Origin: Diphasiastrum complanatum
Taxonomy: Eukaryota; Streptophyta; Lycopodiopsida; Lycopodiales; Lycopodiaceae
Assembly: GCA_029204225.1 (NCBI GenBank)
Contig: CM055102.1
Location: 11,696,718 to 11,760,717 of the forward strand
Direction of reading: 5' to 3'
Length of the DNA stretch: 64,000 nt
The position numbers were made by a program, and so were the translations under genes. The notes beneath the pieces were generated by a model, which was not told the origin of the DNA, did not search any database, and was given only the letters and a program-made list of their open reading frames with translations. Shown in pieces: positions 1-11,899 of the stretch. Numbering within the stretch: the first letter of the stretch is position 1; each line of letters starts with the position of its first letter.

Positions 1-795
1 GACCAACAAAGCATAAAATTGAGTATATTGTGTGCATTAATAATCTCCTCACTTCAAGGCTATCAGCTTAAAAGAAACTTGTGGATCCATTTTTTTTTCA
101 AATCTATAGATCAGTCATATCAAGGTCACTGAATCAACCAATCAAAGAACCAAAGGCATTAATTGTCTATTGTAGCAAAGATGTTGGAACCCACCAAAGG
201 ATTGATTGAGTATGACACTTGATAAGGAACTACATTTTCATTTTTTGGTACAAAAATACTTAAGTAGGGGAAGTGTCATTTCCTTCATGTAGTAAGCACA
301 AGCGCCCAACAACAAGTATTGCTATATATAGCCATGGTGCTAAAGTAAAATAGGATTAGTTTAGTAGGATAGTTAGTAAGAAGGCTTGAACAATCGCACT
401 ATCATTATTAACTATGACCTTTGTAATAATCATGGTAGAAAAATCCAATTTAGTCCAATAAGGCCCCAAACTCACATTGATGATTCTAAGCTTTCTTGAT
501 TTATTATTGCTTCTTTCTTGACTCTTTAAGCACTTCCTACTAATTACTTGACGATGTATGTTTTTCGATGTTATAATGGTTTTTGAATGCAATGAATGCA
601 ATCTGAATGAAAAAATGTGTTCTATTGATTCATTTTGCTTATAATAGTAACAAGTGTACTTTCACACAAGTTTTAGTCCCAACTTTATGCTTATGCATGA
701 ATCTCAACCAAGAGCACCAACTGTTGTGAAACCTAAAAGGAATTAAACTTCAAAAAGTAGTAGAATTCTTGCAAGATACGTAAGAGACTTCATAG
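1..795. other. AT-rich intergenic DNA, no gene seen
   Basis: Both strands are broken by frequent stops and no transposon or protein motif is recognisable. The longest open stretch (356-601, minus) is low-complexity and looks like chance. Confidence 0.5.
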
Positions 796-915
796 TGTGC
801 AAAAGTTCAAAGTTCTCCAAATAGGGATTTAGAAGGCATTACAAACTATCTAATGTGTGCAAAAGTTCAAAGTTCCCCAAATAGGGTTTTAGAAGGCATT
901 ACAAACTATGTAATA
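796..915. repeat. 60-bp tandem duplication (two copies)
   Basis: Positions 796-855 and 856-915 are two head-to-tail copies with a period of exactly 60 bp. Each begins TGTGCAAAAGTTCAAAGTT, and they differ at only a few positions. No coding potential is apparent. Confidence 0.85.
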
Positions 916-2589
916 GGTACCATGGAACTTTCAAGATGGCAAAGTGCATCAATTCTTTTGCTCTTTAGTTAGATCTTCTAGATGAGTATCTAGTATTTCA
1001 TGCATGTTCATTTAAGTTGAGCATACATACAAAAAATTCACTTGTCTTTGATGTTAATATTGGCCTATGGAAAGCATATCCTTTATTGTCCCCTTTTTTT
1101 GTGCAACGTGTTAAGCTACTAGTGGTCGGTTATATACAACACAACAATGCTAGTTAGGCAATGCCATGTAAGGGGCAAGCCCCTAAGATGTCACTTTGTA
1201 GTGGTTGGGGATCGAGCTTGCGCCTAGCCGGCCACAATTAACAACTCTATGTGCACACACCCCGCTGCGATTGACTTTATCATCCCTTTGAGATTAAGAG
1301 TGCTTGATAAGACAAAAAAAATTGATCAAGAAATCCTCAAGTCTTGTAATACTTGGCTTAGTGAAAAGGTTGATCAAACAATGATGACTCTTAAGAGAGC
1401 TAAAATTTTGAAATAAAGATTGTTAAGAAAGGAGTATATTATGTCCCTACTTAACTCATCTTAATTAGGGACCAGCCATAGATTAAGTAAGGAATAAGCC
1501 CAATAAGAGACACAGAGTTGATAATTATTTCTCTCTAGTTAGGTAATGCTGAAAATAATCTACTTAGTGTATGGGCACAATAACCATCATCAAACTCACC
1601 TATTAGTAGAGAACTAATAGTTAGATATCAGAGACAACATACTAGTTGAGTATACAACGTTGTAGTTTTTGAGTTGAAACTATAAAACTTTGGGACATGA
1701 AACTATAGGCATTGATCAATCATATCATTTGACCAATGTTATTGCTTGGATGGGTACTAACTTGGTTTGGCATCCTCGGGTTAGGATGGGTTATGGTGAA
1801 CGGACACCATGGCTAGAGACTTTCATGTTTTGTATCTAATAGCGCCACTAACTTATCTCACACCACAAGGGAAAGCATGAATTTACTATATGAATGAGAG
1901 GTCATATTAAAGTTTTGGTTTTGTGTGTTGTAATTGGACTATCCATAGGTCAAAATTTGATGGGAATATTATGATGGCACATATTAGGTGTCAATCAATT
2001 ATATAGTGATGTCAATATTTACTACATATTTGCAATCTTACAATCAGAAGATGAAATTGTATATGTTCATACTTTGAGTAACCATATGTTTAAGCACCTT
2101 GGGATCACTTACTTTTAGGATGCCTTAAAATTTGTGTTGATTTCCTAGATAAAACCTACACCTTCGATCCAAAAAATGGAAGTCCTTATCCTACTAAATG
2201 TCATTTATGGGATGACTTAAATCAACATGTCCACTAGCAATTTTAGATAGAATATGCTACATGATATTCATAGTTAGCAATGAATGATTCTTTCACGAAA
2301 TATCAAAAAATATATATAAGGGAATAGTTAGTAAAGATTGACATAATACCATCAAAATCTCTATTTGCATTGTCATATTTATAAAAAGCACTTAAATCTC
2401 TAGATCTAATATTGCAATAAAGTTTTGAAATTGTTGGTGTAAGAGCATTAACAAGAAAAAGATCACAATACGATTAGTTAAAGGAAGTCTTTTTGTGTGT
2501 GATCATACATGTACCAAGTTTCCTTGATTTCCAATAAAATCAAGAGCCAATTTACTATAGAATAAACTCAAATTTGACATCTAGGAGAA
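916..2589. other. Intergenic DNA, no gene seen
   Basis: AT-rich and stop-dense on both strands. It holds a short perfect hairpin GGGGCAAGCCCC at 1172-1183 in a locally GC-richer patch (1150-1260), with weak resemblance to a tRNA-derived SINE, too weak to call. Confidence 0.4.
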
Positions 2590-3249
2590 TCATTCATAAG
2601 CACCAGAAGGATTAAGCTGTTTTAAGAGGCCAACATATGTAAGGTATAGTACCCTATCTTTGGCCCCAGTACGATGCCTTCGAGTGTGCTTGCAGAAGTA
2701 TTTCAATTGATCAAGTGTGCATAGTCCTAGAGTTTGTGTCAGTAATAGGAACAACCAATTGATGTGTCTCTTTTTTGAATGAATTATGGGCTTGACACAA
2801 TCATTTTGATGACACAATGAGCAATCAAGCAAGCTTGGTGCTGTCCAACATTTAGGAGCACGATCATGTAGTGTGTCTCTGTGTGTCATAAAATATGCAT
2901 TCACTTGCAAAAACAACACTTGCACATCGACTTCAACCATGTGAGAGCCATCACACCTCTTGCATATCACCTCTCCTTGTATTTTTGATATACCATAGTT
3001 TGCAAGCCAATCCAATGAGTGAGTAATAGCTCGCCTATCTGTTGACCATGGGTATGGAGGTGGAATAGATTCTTCTTTTAGTTGTGGAGGAGTTGAGGTT
3101 GACCTTTCCATTGAGCTTTGTCTAGATCTTATACTTCTCCTTTCAGATTCATCATTTGAGTTTTGTGACCCTTGTGATATTTCATGGCTTCTTCTTCCTG
3201 GAGGAGAAAGTGTAAGTCTAAGATACTCATCGGAGTCATAATCGGACAT
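2590..3249 (-). CDS. DUF7086 domain protein (plant-specific, unknown function)
   Basis: Single-exon 219-codon frame. The ATG at 3249 is preferred over an upstream in-frame start at 3423 because the extra 58 residues are hydrophobic and unlike the family, whereas the protein from 3249 begins MSDYDSDEYLRL. The N-terminal third is Ser/Arg-rich and disordered. From about residue 65 the conserved plant domain follows: an IPPPYPW motif, a CKRC pair, a DRAPKCW segment, a CSLC pair, then NWLFLLL, DQLKYFCKHT and HRTGAKDRVLYLTY near the C terminus. The paired cysteines suggest a zinc-ribbon fold (inference). These proteins are common in land plants and have no established function. The frame is intact, so this is the best candidate for a functional host gene in the left half. 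The nearest downstream transposon relic is more than 2 kb away. Confidence 0.88.
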   Translation of the reverse strand: MSDYDSDEYLRLTLSPPGRRSHEISQGSQNSNDESERRSIRSRQSSMERSTSTPPQLKEESIPPPYPWSTDRRAITHSLDWLANYGISKIQGEVICKRCDGSHMVEVDVQVLFLQVNAYFMTHRDTLHDRAPKCWTAPSLLDCSLCHQNDCVKPIIHSKKRHINWLFLLLTQTLGLCTLDQLKYFCKHTRRHRTGAKDRVLYLTYVGLLKQLNPSGAYE

Positions 3250-5689
3250 GGCGCTTTTCCAAGGGCGCCTCTGTTGGGTTGTTATGAGGTGGTCTTTTTG
3301 GGCCAAAAACCTAGTAGAAAGTAAGTTAATTCCCAGATAACCATGTAGCTTATGTGATGAGCACACAACTCCATATATTGTAAACATGGGAATGATACAA
3401 TTTTGTAAGACTAAAAATATCACAAAATCAACTCAAATAGCAAAAGTACCAATTAAACCATATATTGGAAAATCTAGATAACATAGATACATCCAATATG
3501 AATTTTTGATAGAGTACATGAAAGTGTAGCTTATACCAACTCTACTAGTAATAATCCATCTATCATGGGGTTGTCTATATGTTTGGATATAATCAAGAAC
3601 AAAAGAGTAACATAAAATGGGAACATTATAGCATTTTATGCTAAGTTGATTCCAATGCTCCAAACACTAGTTATGCAGAATGTTGTTTTCTAGATTCCAA
3701 CTTTTAGAATGCTATGTAGATTACAAGATATACCAAAACACATGTAGGATATAATGCTTTTCATCATTCTCACCATCACATTTCTTACACAACCACTTGA
3801 CGACTAAATTCCATTGAAGTACAAGAGAGGCATTATAATAAAACCTTTTTGAGATTATGTTTTTGGTTGGAGTTATAGCCATTCGCAATTCTTCTTTATA
3901 CTTCCTTAGTTAGATTTTCTAGCTAGGTGCATAGGTGAACATGATTCATTGAATAAAAATAGATTCACTCATGCTATTCTTCTAATATCACAAAGAAGGG
4001 TCAATGACATGATTTCAATGAAATGATATGATCTACTAAATTGCATTATATGTAGGGTTATCAAACAAATTTCTAGGAGATTTACTTTTGGAGCATCATC
4101 ACTCTCATAAAAACGTCTTGGTTCATTTGTGTTTTTTTATGGAATTTGTACCTAAAGTATTGCGCTTGATTCTTAGATAATTTTAGTGATTATATAACTA
4201 TATCACTTTGATGAACTAGACTTCAAGAGATTCTATTCTTTTCTAAAAGCCTTTGAGTTTCTAGACAGATGCTACTTATACTAGAAGGTAAGATTGTTAT
4301 TTACTTGTGATATTTTAAAATTCAGCTTTTAAATTAAGGCTAAAACAACAAATTTGTGAACCAAAAATATAAAGCTAGCTGCAAATAATGCACTTAATGA
4401 AATAAATTTTACTATATATATAGAATTTGAATTGATGAAAACTTGGTCTACTTTATCTACAAAAAGTGAGTAGATAAAAACCTTAAAATAATCTACTACT
4501 TTACCTAATATAGACCAAACATACTTTTATATACAAAAGTGTTGCCACCTCTTGGATCTTCTCCATTATAGAAATATGCTACATGTTAGATGAATCTTAG
4601 AAGGGATACATACATGGAGGGAGCACTCATCGCCTTCTACATTATGAAGAATCACAAACAATCAAAGGACATTATAACATGGACTTAGTTTACTCATTCT
4701 ACTTATTGTGAGATATTGCTACTAAGTAGAATTCTTGAGCAATGCCTCTATCTCATTTTGTTCTCCTCACATTTCTTTCCTTGCTATTTTACATACCTTT
4801 ACTCTATTTTATCAAAATGCAAAGATTTTGTTTTTGTGTCAATGTGCAACTTGCTTTTGCTTAATATTTCTTTTGCTAAAAGTTGTCAATTCCATCGAAG
4901 CTCTAGAATGATTCATCAAAAGTTAGCCTCTACTAATGACAAGTTTGCTAGTGTTAAGGTATAAATTGTATTTCCTATATCCACATAGTATCCAGTGAGT
5001 GTTTTGATCAGTTTTCAAGTCCATATACTATTTTTCCTTCTTGTAACTTGTGCACAAAACATGTAATAAGAAATTACAATTTGCTACACAAGATGATTCC
5101 CTCTACTCCAAATCTCTTTGGGGTCATTCATGTTGTAGTCTTGATAAGCACCAAATAACAAATGTAAATACAATTTCACAATTCTTGTTCAAAGCCATCA
5201 GGTAGGCGAAAATTTTCAACATACATTCATTACTTTTCAATGTGAAAAATTTCAGCACATAATGGGTTGGCAATTTTTTTCTTTCCACCATACGTATATA
5301 TTGTAGATGATGCTTCAGTCCTTTGCCAAATATACAGTTCTCACATATGCCAATCATACTTGATAACATAGACATCAATCTAGATAGTTTAGTTTGCTAT
5401 TGTGATTGTCTATGTAAAATCCATACAAAGAGTCATCGTAGGTTGTACTTTAAACAAGAATAGCTTAGCTTTATCATCACTTGTAACCTATACATCAATT
5501 TTCTTGTTATTCTTCTCATTATTCATTTTGATGCTACACTCGTTATAGTAGTGTCATAGCCTCTTACAATAAACACGAATACCCTTCGTTGGTAAAAATT
5601 TCTTATCGCATAACGGGCCAAGATCGTTTTATCTACACAATATACTTTTTTCTAAGCTCCTATAATGCTAGCATTTTAAGCATCATCTA
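3250..5689. other. Upstream flank of DUF7086 gene and intergenic DNA
   Basis: 3250-3450 is the 5' flank of the DUF7086 gene. The rest is AT-rich with no recognisable gene. Short ORFs at 4716-4964 (plus) and 5124-5378 (minus) have no motif and biased composition, and look like chance. Confidence 0.4.
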
Positions 5690-6060
5690 AAAACTGAGGT
5701 AGGCTTACCTTCCTAAAGACAGAGCAAAATTTCCATGGAGTTATGAGGGAATTCCCATCAACTTTATCACTATTGTATCTTCTAAGATAAGGCTTCTCTC
5801 ACTGATAATGCCTTCACATTGTTGATATGCATTCTTAGGTTTTCACTTCCCTTCATCTTCAACTTGTAGAACTTTTTCTCATAAATGTTGATTTTTTGAG
5901 CTTCATAATATCCTAATTCATCCCATGTTTCCTTGGAGGATTGACTACAACCAACAATTAGCATTAGTGTACTCCTTAGATTGGACACAATGTGGTGGAT
6001 GTTTATCCATCTTTTTGCTTATGCTTGGCAGTAGCCTTTACTCGATTTAAAGATCTCAGC
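5690..6060 (-). pseudogene. Ty1/copia gag relic (UBN2-type)
   Basis: The minus-strand frame 5988-5782 reads KETWDELGYYEAQ, then FYKLKMKGSENLRMHINNVK. This matches the copia capsid pattern (W-x-E-L ... YE ... KLKM ... N-R-MHIN ... AL). Flanking frames on both sides extend the similarity but carry stops, so it is a decayed fragment. No LTR was found nearby. Confidence 0.6.
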
Positions 6061-7795
6061 TTACCTCCATCTAACTTTCTAAAGGTTCTTCTAAATGAGC
6101 ATCATGTTCATTTTGAAATATCATACATGGAAACACTTTCCTTCAATAATGTTAATAAATGAAGTTCTATGATCCAAGCTATCATCTATGAAGTGTAGAC
6201 TCCCCTCAATTAATAACAATAATTTTCTAAAGGCTTACAATAAAGATCTCTACAAGAGAATTTCAACTTGATAGGTGAATTCAAGTTGTTGGGCAAGCTT
6301 GAGTTTTAATAATGAAGAACATATTGTGATGCACAAGACAACGCTCTGTTGTTCATTATTTATCATGAAACAATTTATACAAGTCAATAGAATGCTTGGA
6401 GAATGTTTGAAAAAATACATGCATCAAATAACATTTGGCTACACACTTTTGAAATTCTAAAATCTACTAGTCTCTCTTAATATTACAGTAGTTAAGAGAT
6501 TTTTTGTTAGTCTATGTGGATGTCAAATAACCTAAAATGAAATCCACACACCACCATTTTAATATTCCAAAATTTCTCTAATGCAATTTGATATAAGATA
6601 ATACTACAAAATAGACTAGTAGTATATATTCTCTCTATATAGTTTTTTCCACCTACTCTAGCCTAGGACTCTCATTCCCATCCTTTTGAGCCAGTACATG
6701 ATCAGTCTTAGTAGTGCAACCACTCTAAGCTCCCTACTTTGTACTTGCTCCAACTTATTGTGTCATTCTAGTCTTGTTAGCTAGTTATTACTAACTTAGA
6801 TCAACATGTACACTTCTATTCACTAAGTTTGGTAAGAAACTATTCCCTCCATCATCACTAGTAATATGGATCAATTGGAATGATGTTGAGTTAGTGTCAA
6901 AAATTAAATGAGATACAAATTTTGATTGGAGCTTCTAAGAGAGACCTGGTATTATGTTCATAAATTAGTTGGCATTACACCCATGAGTCATCAGGGTTGT
7001 ATGATGCCTACAAGACTGACAGTTCTACAAGATACGAATGTGTATTGAAGTTTGTAAGAAAAACTCAATATTGTGTACATGAATTGTATTCATCATGGCC
7101 ATGGAGATCATATACTTCAACTACAAAGCTAGCGAATTAGAATGCTCTATCAACAATAAGATTGGTTGATATCTAACTCTAGATTGAAAGAAAACTAACT
7201 AGTCGTGAAGATAATGTTAACTTATATAGAAGACTTCAGTATAAGAACTAGAGATTTTCCCTTGAATGGTTACAATTTAACAACCAAATAGAGCTCATTC
7301 GTTAAATGCTTGAAAATTCCCTATTGGTCTCAAAAATAGTTTGAAACCTTTAAATTTCTAATTCTTTTTTTCTCCAAGTGAAACAAGTGCAACTTTTGAG
7401 AGCCTTAAATAAGCATCTCCATCTAACATTATCAGACAAAATGGATTAACCTTGCCCTGGCACTTTTAGTAGTGCACCTTAACTAAAACAAGATCCATGT
7501 TCTTGCAAAACTTCTCTCAAATCATGTGATAAAGTCTAAATGCCCAAAGGTGTCTGTAATCCTAAAGTCTAACAAGACTCCTATGTCAGCATGTAATTGA
7601 GCATCATCCAGCCATTGCATCAATCAACTATTTTGAGATGGAAAATATCACAACTTCAATGGATTATGTAGTCCTAGAATGGGGTACATATAAGTGAAGG
7701 TCCTTTTTAAAGAAGAATTCTAGCTATGTGGACAATTAAAGTTCTTTGAGATGGTATTCAAACATTGCAAAGGTTTTGAAAGGACCTTATAACCA
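6061..7795. other. Intergenic / degraded LTR-element DNA
   Basis: No coding motif. The part just before 7796 is probably the 3' end of a decayed LTR, because a primer-binding site follows directly. I could not place the LTR's left edge. Confidence 0.35.
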
Positions 7796-7809
7796 TGGTA
7801 TCAAAGCTT
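7796..7809 (+). promoter_or_regulatory. Candidate LTR-retrotransposon primer-binding site
   Basis: TGGTATCAAAGCTT differs by one base from the usual plant initiator-tRNA-Met PBS TGGTATCAGAGCTT. It directly follows ...ATAACCA, a plausible LTR end in CA. The internal region downstream has lost its recognisable retroelement coding sequence. Confidence 0.45.
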
Positions 7810-8159
7810 AATTTTAGGCCTTGTTCAATCACGGAGAGTGCAAATTAGCCGCAGAGAGGACAATAATGGCACTTGCCGAGTACCTTGCACCATATTTTTT
7901 CCATTGTACTCTTTGTATGTAGATTCAATGATTTATTTGCACATGTCAAGAATGACATCCTCTTTGCATGTGAACACTTATCCAAATATACTTGCCAAAA
8001 GAGATATCACAACAAGAGGAAAATGAAACTCTTATAAAAGAAAACCTTATATATTTCAAAGACATGGTCAAATCATGTTTTACTCTCTAATGCTTTCTTG
8101 TTGATGCATTCTTCTTTCTAGGGTCTTCCTCATGTAGTCATCACATCATCTTCTATGTA

Positions 8160-10880
8160 CCCTTGTCTAACTAATCCTAGTGCAATTGATGAACCCGCGG
8201 AGTCAATGTCTTACCTCAGCCTCTCTTGCCTCAATCTCACTCTTCTCCTGAATTGTTCCCACCGTTGATTTCCGCCCCACTACCGTTGCACATGCAAGCC
8301 TCTAGGCCCTTTTCACTATCTTTCACGTGTGGACTCTCTCGTTCTTTGGCATTGCCTCCAATGCGCCCTCTAGATCCTCCTGATCTTCACTCCCTCACTT
8401 CCTCTGCACTCTACTCCTTACCACTTTATTCTCACTAATGCAAGCGCTCCCGCTTCTACCCTCTTCATGACTGCTTCAGCTCCAATTTTGTCCTACTCAT
8501 AGGTTGCTACCACCTCTTGTCTTTCTTCACCATCTGCCTCTTTCATCCCTCCAATTGAGGTTGCTTTTTCTCCCCTGTCTACAACTGTTGCTACACTATA
8601 AGTGGGCCCACATGTTCTCCAACCTGGTCAGCTCCTCTCTAAAGCCTATTCATGGTGCCCACGCCCGATCCCCTCCCCCTTTCATAAAGAGCTTCTCGAA
8701 GCTTGCATACGTAATGGGTGTTACCCTCCAACTCATAGCCTTTAGGTTAAGACATATAAATGTCTTCTTTGATCACACCATGTAAAAACATTGTTTGTAC
8801 ATCCATCTGGTGAGTTTCAAGATTTTCCACTGTTTTAAATGAAAGTAAAAGTTTGATCAACAAGAGTTGATGATAAGCTGCTTGCTCTTAGAATCTAGTG
8901 CCATTCATCACTCTTCACTGGAAACACTCTCATCTCCGAAAACGCAAGTACCATCGACCTCCTATGCTTAGGTTTGCAACACAAGAGCAACCACAACTTC
9001 CTCACTATTGCATTTAGCAAGCTTATAGTCTCCTCCCGGACCAGGTCACAACATACCCTCCTCAACGACTAGAGCTAGTTTATTTTGAGCAGAAAGCCAC
9101 GTAGATCATAGATTTGCTTGCAGACATATTTCATTACTTCCAGCTTGATCCTACTCTTTTCAATGATTATCTTTTCTTGTTAGCTACTATTATTGTTTCT
9201 TGCTTTAGGGGCAAGCCACCCTATGCAGATTAGATTATAAATTTGGGGATCTCTCAAGCCATGGGAACGGGTTTCTTCGTCTTTACTCTAGGTAGTGCCC
9301 ACGAAGTGATTCGTTGTCAGGTCATCGTTCATCTCATTGACTATCACATGGTTCTGAGCCTTATGCTCCACACCAAGCTAAATTGGCTTTAGCATGGTAA
9401 CCTCTCCCACCTCCTCCTTTCTTTGTATGCTCCATCTCAAATGTGTTTTTTCTTTTGTTCACTCTCTCTCTGTTCTTGGAGCTTTTTTAAGCGACTCCCC
9501 TTCTATGGCATAGGCCTTTGACTCTCTTTTTCAAAGCATTCAACCCTCCACTCCTCCAAATCATGACCATCTTGTCTCTTTTTGTACTATTGACTGCTCT
9601 ATCTCACGGAAGTGTTTGTCGAATCCATCAGGGTTGTTTGCTTTTGCCTATGCTTTTTGCCATTACAATTGGGGCCCTTTTTCGTGCCCTTCATCACATT
9701 GCATATGCTCATCTTACAGCCCTGATTTTCTCTCCCACCAATTATTTGCCAATGTTGTTAATCTGTTGTCCTCTTCTATGTGAGACCCAGGTTCATCACC
9801 TTTTTTTCCCTTTTCATTGAGTTTTGCTACTGCTCTTCTTCTTTATTGAACAAAGAGAAGTCAGAGCTCCATGTTCTTAGTATATGCACCCCCTCATGTG
9901 TGTTGCCACTCGCACCCTCTAAAACTCCCTTTCGAAGATCCTCTGTCGGTTGCTATGGGCTGGCAAATGACCTCTCTTGCTTTGGTCCATCTATACAACT
10001 ACCACGGTGGATGGGTGTCTTGGCATTCTTGACCCTTTCCTCAAAAACAGATTCTTGGTGCTTCGCCACCTCTCATCTCTCTTGCGTCCCTCTCAACATT
10101 AGCACTTCCTTCTTCTGTTGTCTTGGCCTCTACTACCTTTGTTCCTTTTCTGCTTCAGCTGTCCCCCCCCCCTACATTTTCCAAGATTCTCTCCTTTGGT
10201 TGCCATTTTTGCCTTCAAGGAGAATTCATTCTTAAGAACCTTGCCCTCATTCTACCGCTTCCCCCCTTCTCTTCTCGCTCACAACTCTTCTTCTCCTTGG
10301 TCTCTAAAGGCCTCACCACCCTTCTCCAACTTGTTCATATTCCCGCGGGTCAAATCCTTGCCACTTATGTTCTTTCTCGAAATGAGCACTCCTAAGTTAT
10401 TGTGCCCAATCCTTTTATCTTTCCTAATTTTTTAAATTTCTAGTGGTGACTTTCTCACTCCCCGTCTCATTGGCGCAAAAGGTTTTGCATTGTTCGCTCT
10501 CTCCTAATAGGGAAGCTTAGATACCTTGCTTACCACATCCTCACTAAGTCCTTGCCATTTTTGGCAAAATGGCCTTTCTTGAATGGCCACCTTTGTCCTA
10601 TGTGCTAGTTGGAGGAGGAAATTGTACAACACCTATTCTATTACTACTGAGTTTGCTCATCTCCTTCACCGTTGGTGATTCACCTTATCTCTTGGGATTG
10701 ACATCATTCTGCTGGGTGACTCTCATGTCACGGATCGCTCTTCTTTGACTTTTTAACATGTCTGTAGATTAGTGGTTCTTTGGAAGATCTGGACGACACA
10801 AAATCAGCAGGTTCTTGAGGGATCTGCATCCTCCCTCTCGGCTTCCGCTTGTTTCCTCTTTGCTACTTTCTTTTTGCATA
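8160..10880 (+). pseudogene. Decayed LINE-type non-LTR retrotransposon
   Basis: A pyrimidine-rich block on the plus strand, broken by many stops and frameshifts, retains LINE landmarks in the right order. At about 9600-9720 it reads HQGCLLLPMLFA followed by GALFRALH, matching the reverse-transcriptase block R-Q-G-C-P-L-x-P-L-L-F-A. At about 9940-10030 it reads CRLLWAGK, then (with frameshift) a GGLGILDP-like stretch, as in the RT C-terminal region. At about 10585-10650 it reads LCPMC followed by LEEEIVQHLFY, matching the zf-RVT zinc ribbon. At about 10760-10860 a LWKIWTTQNQ segment matches the LINE C-terminal W-x-x-W-x-x-R-N pattern. The endonuclease (expected 8.2-9.4 kb) is not clearly recognisable. 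No poly-A tail or target-site duplication was found. Confidence 0.65.
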
Positions 10881-11899
10881 TTACTTAGTGTTCTTGGACT
10901 ACCCCCCTACGTGGTGTGTTGTAGTCATTTTTCTTACAATTTGTATAGTTTTCCCTTTTGGGCAATTTAACTAATTTGGCTTCGAGTTGCCATCCATTTG
11001 TACTTGTATATTTGTAGAAATATACTAGTATCCTTAAGTTTTTCAAAAACAGAAAATTATCTACTTTTCTTGTAATTGTGAAGTTTGTTAATCTTTGCAT
11101 TTATTTGTTGTATTAGCATTCATAACTTGTTAATTTAGCATCACGCATAGTAAACAAAATTACTATGTAAGGTGCCTTTTCTGTCTTAACATAGGCAACA
11201 ATAGTAGCAATACTATTCTAGCATCCTTCTTGGATGAACCATTTATACACTTCTAGCATGCACAAGATGAGTATTTCAAGCCGTATATCTATTTTTTTAT
11301 ATTAAATACCATATTTTGCATACCTTTGTTGATGTACCTTTCTGACTATGCCATTGATATATCTTCAACAAGTTATACATTCAAGGATGCATGCTTTACA
11401 TCCAATTGGTGGACTTTTGTCTCTAATTGTTGTGATTGCCAACAAGACTCATATTTATGTGAGCTTCACTACATGTGCCTATGTATCACTATAACTATTA
11501 CCTTCCAAATATGATAAGTATCCCTTTTCAATTAGTCATGTTTTGAATCGATGTATAGATTCACCACCTGCTCTCTCATGTCAACTTTTGTCAATATTTA
11601 TTGTGCGTGTGCATGTGTGTGAGAGAGATTTTTGGGGGTATCAATTGCAAGGCATGAGAATATAAAATAAAAAAGATTCTCTCAGGAATATAACAATCGC
11701 CAGAAAAAGTTGAGTTAGATAAAAGTTGTACTTCTTCCCATGCTTGCACTTGCTCAAATCTTAGATCTTGTGTCATTGATGTTTCGACCCTCGTGTTCCT
11801 TCTTGCTTGGCTTTTCTATGTGATGTAGAGTATACACACTATGAATAACAGAGGCTAGTTGAATTAATTACACTATCAAAACAAGAAGCTCTTGTTCAG
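10881..11899. other. Intergenic DNA, nothing recognised
   Basis: AT-rich and stop-dense. A short alternating purine-pyrimidine patch (GTGCGTGTGCATGTGTGTG, near 11604) is present. No coding motif on either strand. Confidence 0.4.

Noticed and set aside
1085-1260. SINE-like patch with A-box-like and B-box-like sequences
   Set aside because: Both boxes match poorly and no 3' tail or target-site duplication is seen.
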